Shown piece after piece: positions 59,700-64,000 of a stretch of DNA of 64,000 bases. Each line of letters begins with the position of its first letter. Position 1 is the first letter of the stretch. The position numbers and the translations under genes were made by a program. The notes under the pieces are model-generated. The model had not been told where the DNA came from and did no database searches. It saw only the letters and a program-made list of their open reading frames with translations. Origin of the DNA: Cryphonectria parasitica EP155 (taxonomy: Eukaryota; Ascomycota; Sordariomycetes; Diaporthales; Cryphonectriaceae); NCBI RefSeq assembly GCF_011745365.1, contig NW_024468915.1, positions 2,954,653 to 3,018,652 on the forward strand. The letters run 5' to 3'.

Positions 59700-60590
59700 T
59701 ACAGCGAGCAAGCAGTGCCGAGCAAGCAGTATGCAAGCAGCGTGCGAGAAGCGTTCAGAAGAGATTCAGAGCATTCGAGTTGCTAAGCTAGAGCATACAG
59801 CGAGCAAGCAGTGTCGAGCAAGCAGTATGCAAGCAGCGTGCGAGAAGCGTTCAGAAGAGATTCAGAGCATTCGAGTCGCTAAGCTAGAGCAAACAGCGAG
59901 CAAGCAGTATGCAAGCAGCGTGCAAGAAGCGTTCAGAAGAGATTCAGAGCATTCGAGTCGCTAAGCTAGAGCAAACAGCGAGCAAGCAGTATGCAAGCAG
60001 CGTGCGAGAAGCGTTCAGAAGAGATTCAGAGCATTCGAGTCGCTAAGCTAGAGCATACAGCGAGCAAGCAGTGTCGAGCAAGCAGTATGCAAGCAGCGTG
60101 CGAGAAGCGTTCAGAAGAGATTCAGAGCATTCGAGTCGCTAAGCTAGAGCATACAGCGAGCAAGCAGTGTCGAGCAAGCAGTATGCAAGCAGCGTGCGAG
60201 AAGCGTTCAGAAGAGATTCAGAGCATTCGAGTTGCTAAGCTAGAGCATACAGCGAGCAAGCAGTGTCGAGCAAGCAGTTTGCAAGCAGCGTGCGAGAAGC
60301 GTTCAGAAGAGATTCAGAGCATTCGAGTCGCTAAGCTAGAGCAAACAGCGAGCAAGCAGTATGCAAGCAGCGTGCAAGAAGCGTTCAGAAGAGATTCAGA
60401 GCATTCGAGTCGCTAAGCTAGAGCAAACAGCGAGCAAGCAGTATGCAAGCAGCGTGCGAGAAGCGTTCAGAAGAGATTCAGAGCATTCGAGTTGCTAAGC
60501 TAGAGCAAATAGCGAGCAAGCAGTGTGCAAGCAGCGTGCGAGAAGCGTTCAGAAGAGATTCAGAGCATTCGAGTTGCTAAGCTAGAACAA
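59700..60590 (+). repeat. Array b of E2 (82- and 96-bp units)
   Basis: About ten units. Some carry an extra 14 bp (GTGTCGAGCAAGCA) making them 96 bp. Because 96 is a multiple of three, consecutive 96-bp units give an open frame with a 32-residue repeat (ASKQCRASS, then EKRSEEIQSIRVAKLE) at 59695-59964 and 59991-60416, in two different frames. Probably a by-product of repeat length. Confidence 0.88.
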
Positions 60591-60592
60591 AG

Positions 60593-60830
60593 TGTGTTCT
60601 TCGCTATTCGAGCGAGAGAGCAGAGTGAGCAAGCAGTAGATCTGAGTATCTTCTGTTTTCGAGAGTGTGTTCTTCGCTATTCGAGCGAGAGAGCAGAGTG
60701 AGCAAGCAGTAGATCTGAGTATCTTCTGTTTTCGAGAGTGTGTTCTTCGCTATTCGAGCGAGAGAGCAGAGTGAGCAAGCAGTAGATCTGAGTATCTTCT
60801 GTTTTTGAGAGTGTACTCTTCGCTATTTGA
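60593..60830 (+). repeat. Array c of E2 (73-bp units)
   Basis: Just over three units of exactly 73 bp (starts at 60593, 60666, 60739). Confidence 0.92.
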
Positions 60831-61195
60831 GCGAGAGCGCAGAGCTGAAGCGGAGTGTCCGCTTAGCAACTGAAGTTGCTTGGGTATTAGGTTGCAAACC
60901 AATTATCCTTCTGCGCCTAGCAGTGGAGCGAAGCATGGCAACGGCTTCAGAGTTGCTAGAGAGCAACTCTCAAGACGGAAAGCTATAATTATCCGTTATA
61001 GCTGCAGGGACGCTGTCCTGGATGCTGGGCTCCTTGGCTGCAAACCAAGTCCCTGGTGGAAGGCTTGCAACCTACATCAAACAGCTTTAAGTTCTGAAGA
61101 GTGCCTGGATAAAGCGCTGAGGGAGCAGCGACTGAGCAGCGTATATGGCGCGGGTATTGCACTCGGAAGACTTACGTCTGGAATGTGATTAAAAA
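60831..61195 (+). other. Pol-derived segment of E2
   Basis: The frame through SESAELKRSV and RLATEVAW, then LRLAVERS, ends TAA at 60986-60988. It aligns with the G2 pol linker on the minus strand at 18930-19060 (SKSAEL, RLAT, LHLAIKRS). The remaining 200 bp are conserved in E1 and E3 but unrecognised. An overlapping open stretch to 61188 begins only with TTG and is not a convincing gene. Confidence 0.6.
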
Positions 61196-61239
61196 GAGAT
61201 TTTTTTTTCACAGGCTTCGGGGACGAAGCCAGAAGAGAA

Positions 61240-61610
61240 GGAGGGAGATGGTGGAGAGGCCTTGAGAAGCCTGAGGCACTGAGAGATCTTGAGAGGCTTT
61301 GAGAAACCTGAGGCACTGAGAGATCTTGAGAAGCCTTGAGAGGCCTGAGGCACTGAGAGACCTTGAGAGGCCTTGAGAAGCCTGAAGCACTGAGAGATCT
61401 TGAGAGGCCTTGAGGAACCTGAGGCACTGAGAGATCTTGAGAGGCCTTGAGAGGCCTGAGGCACTGAGAGACCTTGAGAGGCCTTGAGAAGCCTGAGGCA
61501 CTGAGAGATCTTGAGAGGCTTTGAGAAACCTGAGGCACTGAGGGATCTTGAGAAGCTTTGAGAAGCCTGAAGCACTGAGAGATCTTAAGAGCCTGAAGCA
61601 TTGAGAAGGC
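61240..61610 (+). repeat. 37-bp array (array e) of E2
   Basis: About nine units of 37 bp (CTGAGGCACTGAGAGATCTT core), fewer than in E1 and E3. Confidence 0.9.
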
Positions 61611-61611
61611 G

Positions 61612-61773
61612 TAGGAGCAGCTAGGAAGCAGCGAAAGCCTGGAAGCAGCGAAAGCCTGGAAGCAACGGAAGCTTGGGAGCAACGGAAGCTTGGGAGCAAC
61701 GGAAGCCTGGAAGCAACGAAAGCTCGGAAGCCTCAAAGGCCTTGAGGACAAGGCCTGATAAGGGGGGACAATC
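61612..61773 (+). repeat. 18-bp array (array f) and polypurine tract of E2
   Basis: Units of GGAAGCAACGGAAGCTTGG type to about 61735, then AAGGGGGGA (about 61760-61768) five bases before the 3' LTR. Confidence 0.85.
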
Positions 61774-61986
61774 TGTCAGGGCCGATTGTGCCAGCAAGGC
61801 TCAGGGCCAGCTAAGCCAGCTGGATTACGGATGACTAAGCAATATGCGGCTATAAAGCGGCTTTCTAGCCACGTCAGCACTGCTGAGCAGAACTTAGCTC
61901 CTTAGGCCTCAATGTTATTCTGGTTGTATGCCCCTGAAAGAGAGAAAGACCTCGCCACATTGCCTTTGCAACCTTTCCACCTGACA
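61774..61986 (+). repeat. 3' LTR of TR element E2
   Basis: 213 bp, TGTCAGGGC to CCTGACA, then the GTTAT duplication. Confidence 0.95.
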
Positions 61987-61991
61987 GTTAT

Positions 61992-62160
61992 ATGCAATGT
62001 ATTCTTATTTGTTGCAATTATAGCAAATAATGCTGTTTTTCTTGCTATACTGCTTATTAGCTATATCGAGTTTTATAAAACTAGCATATATAATGCTGCT
62101 CTAAGCTGTACTGCTATATTAACTGCTATTCTTGTTTTAGAGTTTCTTGCTTATGCTAGC
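61992..62160 (-). pseudogene. Gypsy-A copy A5 gag, zinc-knuckle fragment
   Basis: Short host fragment between two TR insertions, matching 7110-7282 of A1. Minus strand carries the zinc knuckle (about 62000-62035). It ends CTAGC, the expected target duplication of E3. Confidence 0.75.
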
Positions 62161-62373
62161 TGTCAGGTGGAAAGGTTGCAAAGGCAATGTGGCGAGGTCT
62201 TTCTCTCTTTCAGGGGCATACAACCAGAATAACATTGAGGCCTAAGGAGCTAAGTTCTGCTCAGCAGTGCTGACGTGGCTAGAAAGCCGCTTTATAGCCG
62301 CATATTGCTTAGTCATCCGTAATCCAGCTGGCTTAGCTGGCCCTGAGCCTTGCTGGCACAATCGGCCCTGACA
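62161..62373 (-). repeat. 3' LTR of TR element E3
   Basis: 213 bp in reverse orientation. Identical by eye to the E2 LTRs. Confidence 0.95.
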
Positions 62374-62414
62374 GATTGTCCCCCCTTATCAGGCCTTGTC
62401 CTCAAGGCCTTTGA

Positions 62415-62535
62415 GGCTTCCGAGCTTTCGTTGCTTCCAGGCTTCCGTTGCTCCCAAGCTTCCGTTGCTCCCAAGCTTCCGTTGCTTCCAGGCTTTCGCT
62501 GCTTCCTAGCTGCTCCTACGCCTTCTCAATGCTTC
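62415..62535 (-). repeat. 18-bp array (array f) of E3
   Basis: Reverse complement of 61612-61735, with units of CTTCCGTTGCTCCCAAG type. Confidence 0.85.
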
Positions 62536-62539
62536 AGGC

Positions 62540-63345
62540 TCTTAAGATCTCTCAGTGCTTCAGGCTTCTCAAAGCTTCTCAAGATCCCTCAGTGCCTCAG
62601 GTTTCTCAAAGCCTCTCAAGATCTCTCAGTGCCTCAGGCTTCTCAAGGCCTCTCAAGGTCTCTCAGTGCCTCAGGCCTCTCAAGGCCTCTCAAGATCTCT
62701 CAGTGCCTCAGGTTCCTCAAGGCCTCTCAAGATCTCTCAGTGCTTCAGGCCTCTCAAGGCCTCTCAAGGTCTCTCAGTGCCTCAGGCCTCTCAAGGCCTC
62801 TCAAGGTCCCTCAGTGCCTCAGGCCTCTCAAGGCTTCTCAAGATCTCTCAGTGCTTCAGGCCTCTCAAGGCCTCTCAAGGCCTCGCAGTGCCTCAGGCCT
62901 CTCAAGGCCTCTCAAGGTCTCTCAGTGCCTCAGGCCTCTCAAGGCTTCTCAAGATCTCTCAGTGCCTCAGGTTTCTCAAGGCCTCTCAAGATCTCTCAGT
63001 GCCTCAGGCTTCTCAAGGCTTCTCAAGATCTCTCAGTGCTTCAGGCCTCTCAAGGCCTCTCAAGGTCTCTCAGTGCCTCAGGCCTCTCAAGGCCTCTCAA
63101 GGTCTCTCAGTGCTTCAGGCCTCTAGGCCACTCAAGGTCTCTCAGTGCCTCAGGCCTCTCAAGGCTTCTCAAGATCTCTCAGTGCCTCAGGTTCCTCAAG
63201 GCCTCTCAAGGTCTCTCAGTGCCTCAGGCCTCTAGGCCACTCAAGGTTTCTCAAGATCTCTCAGTGCCTCAGGCCTCTCAAGGCCTCTCAAGATCTCTCA
63301 GTGCCTCAGGCTTCTCAAGGCTTCTCAAGGCCTCTCAACCATCTC
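62540..63345 (-). repeat. Expanded 37-bp array (array e) of E3
   Basis: About 21 units of 37 bp (CTCAGTGCCTCAGGCTTCTC core), roughly twice the number in E1 and E2. No stop codons on the plus strand in any frame, which produces three long overlapping open frames of Ser/Leu/Gln-rich repeats; I treat these as artefacts. Confidence 0.92.
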
Positions 63346-63399
63346 CCTCCTTCTCTTCTGGCTTCGTCCCCGAAGCCTGTGAAAAAAAAAATCTCTTTT

Positions 63400-63755
63400 T
63401 AATCACATTCCAGACGTAAGTCTTCCGAGTGCAATACCCGCGCCATATACGCTGCTCAGTCGCTGCTCCCTCAGCGCTTTATCCAGGCACTCTTCAGAAC
63501 TTAAAGCTGTTTGATGTAGGTTGCAAGCCTTCCACCAGGGACTTGGTTTGCAGCCAAGGAGCCCAGCATCCAGGACAGCGTCCCTGCAGCTATAACGGAT
63601 AATTACAGCTTTCCGTCTTGAGAGTTGCTCTCTAGCAACTCTGAAGCCGTTGCCACGCTTCGCTCCACCGCTAGGCGCAGAAGGGTAATTAGTTCGCAAC
63701 CTAATACCCAAGCAACTTCAGTTGCCAAGCGGACACTCCGCTTCAGCTCTGCGCT
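63400..63755 (-). other. Pol-derived segment of E3
   Basis: Counterpart of 60831-61195. The minus frame across 63603-63851 is uninterrupted from array c into this segment (DLSIFCFRE, SKSAELKRSV, VAWVLGCELI) and is the clearest copy of the G2-like linker. Differences from E2 are transitions. Confidence 0.65.
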
Positions 63756-64000
63756 CTTGCTCAAATAGCGAAGAGCATACTCTCGAAAACAGAAGATACT
63801 CAGATCTACTGCTTGCTCACTCTGCTCTCTCGCTCGAATAGCGAAGAACACACTCTCGAAAACAGAAGATACTCAGATCTACTGCTTGCTCACTCTGCTC
63901 TCTCGCTCGAATAGCGAAGAACACACTCTCGAAAACAGAAGATACTCAGATCTACTGCTTGCTCACTCTGCCCTCTCGCTCGAATAGCGAAGAACACACT
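63755..64000 (-). repeat. 73-bp array (array c) of E3
   Basis: Units start at 63759, 63832 and 63905 with an exact 73-bp period, continuing past the window end. Confidence 0.92.

Larger units (their letters stand above)
59276..61986 (+). mobile_element. TR element E2, complete, young
   Basis: 2711 bp. LTRs 59276-59488 and 61774-61986 look identical to each other. GTTAT duplication is perfect (59271-59275, 61987-61991); removing one copy restores Gypsy-A gag when compared with 7085-7160. Internal order is arrays a, b, c, the pol-derived segment, the 37-bp array, the 18-bp array and a polypurine tract. GC content is far above the surroundings and RIP changes are few, so it is a recent insertion. 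No complete gag or pol. Confidence 0.95.
60590..64000. repeat. Large imperfect palindrome formed by E2 and E3
   Basis: E2 (up to 61986) and E3 (from 62161) are inverted copies with their 3' LTRs facing each other across 174 bp. Visible arms are about 1.4 kb (left) and 1.8 kb (right); the difference comes from the larger 37-bp array on the right. Confidence 0.9.
62161..64000 (-). mobile_element. TR element E3, inverted, runs off the window
   Basis: Reverse complement of E2 from its 3' LTR inwards: LTR 62161-62373, polypurine tract (about 62374-62390 on minus), 18-bp array, expanded 37-bp array, pol-derived segment and 73-bp array. Its LTR looks identical to those of E2. Left flank is CTAGC (62156-62160). 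High GC and little RIP, like E2. Confidence 0.93.

Noticed and set aside
59695..60416. Open frames encoding a 32-residue repeat
   Set aside because: They depend on runs of 96-bp units; 82-bp units break the frame, and the two open stretches are in different frames.
60880..61188. 102-codon open frame, also present in E3 at 63403-63711
   Set aside because: It opens with TTG, not ATG, overlaps the pol-derived frame, and the E2/E3 differences change amino acids at each site noticed, giving no sign of selection on this frame.
62350..63420. Three overlapping long plus-strand open frames rich in Ser, Leu, Gln (also minus-strand frames at 10163-10994 and 61077-61751)
   Set aside because: They arise because a 37-bp stop-free unit is tandemly repeated and cycles through all three frames; no single frame is preferred between copies.

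Overview
This window looks like a transposon graveyard from a filamentous ascomycete (Pezizomycotina). Nearly all of it is AT-rich, and every long reading frame is broken by TAA, TAG and TGA where CAA, CAG, CGA or TGG would be expected. Duplicate copies differ almost only by C/T and G/A transitions. That is the signature of repeat-induced point mutation (RIP), a fungal genome defence. I see no rRNA, tRNA, CRISPR array or intact host gene. The species cannot be named from the sequence.

Four LTR-retroelement families are nested in each other. (1) 'Gypsy-A' is a Ty3-like chromovirus of about 7.4 kb, mostly in minus orientation. It supplies the backbone: copy A1 (1195-11380), A2 (11381-12065), A3 (12495-15587, 22885-25733 and 29951-30005) and A5 (30420-32345, 57294-59275 and 61992-62160), plus an inverted truncated copy A4 (25734-29950). 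A2, A3 and A5 are joined head to tail through shared LTRs at about 12066-12494 and 30006-30419. Each well-preserved copy has gag, protease, RT, integrase and a chromodomain on the minus strand, and a separate cysteine-rich/coiled-coil gene on the plus strand between pol and the 3' LTR. (2) 'G2' (15588-22879, 7.3 kb, 309-bp LTRs, AAATA duplication) is a second minus-strand Ty3 element, inserted in the RT of A3. (3) 'G3' (32346-57293) is a 25-kb concatemer of a 12.3-kb Ty3-like element in plus orientation, inserted in A5. Its order is LTR-LTR-internal-LTR-internal-LTR, with one extra antisense solo LTR. Besides gag-pol it has two long downstream reading frames that I do not recognise. (4) A small non-autonomous family, 'TR', has 213-bp LTRs and about 2.3-2.4 kb of internal tandem repeats. 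It is present as E0 (1-1194, minus, partial), E1 (8412-11183, plus), E2 (59276-61986, plus) and E3 (62161 to beyond 64000, minus). E1 and E2 have perfect 5-bp target duplications.

Nesting gives a relative age order: Gypsy-A backbone first, then G2 and G3 into it, and the TR elements last. E2 and E3 are the least mutated and most GC-rich sequence in the window; they sit 174 bp apart in opposite orientation and form a large imperfect palindrome.

The most interesting signals are these. The TR family shares its terminal 9 bp with G2 and carries an in-frame fragment matching the G2 RNase H-integrase linker, which suggests a parasite and its mobilising partner. The antisense gene of Gypsy-A ends in a stop codon that overlaps the pol stop by two bases in all three copies where both ends are visible. 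The G3 element is unusually large and carries extra ORFs. A 12-bp inverted repeat is conserved around the likely core promoter of all Gypsy-A LTRs.
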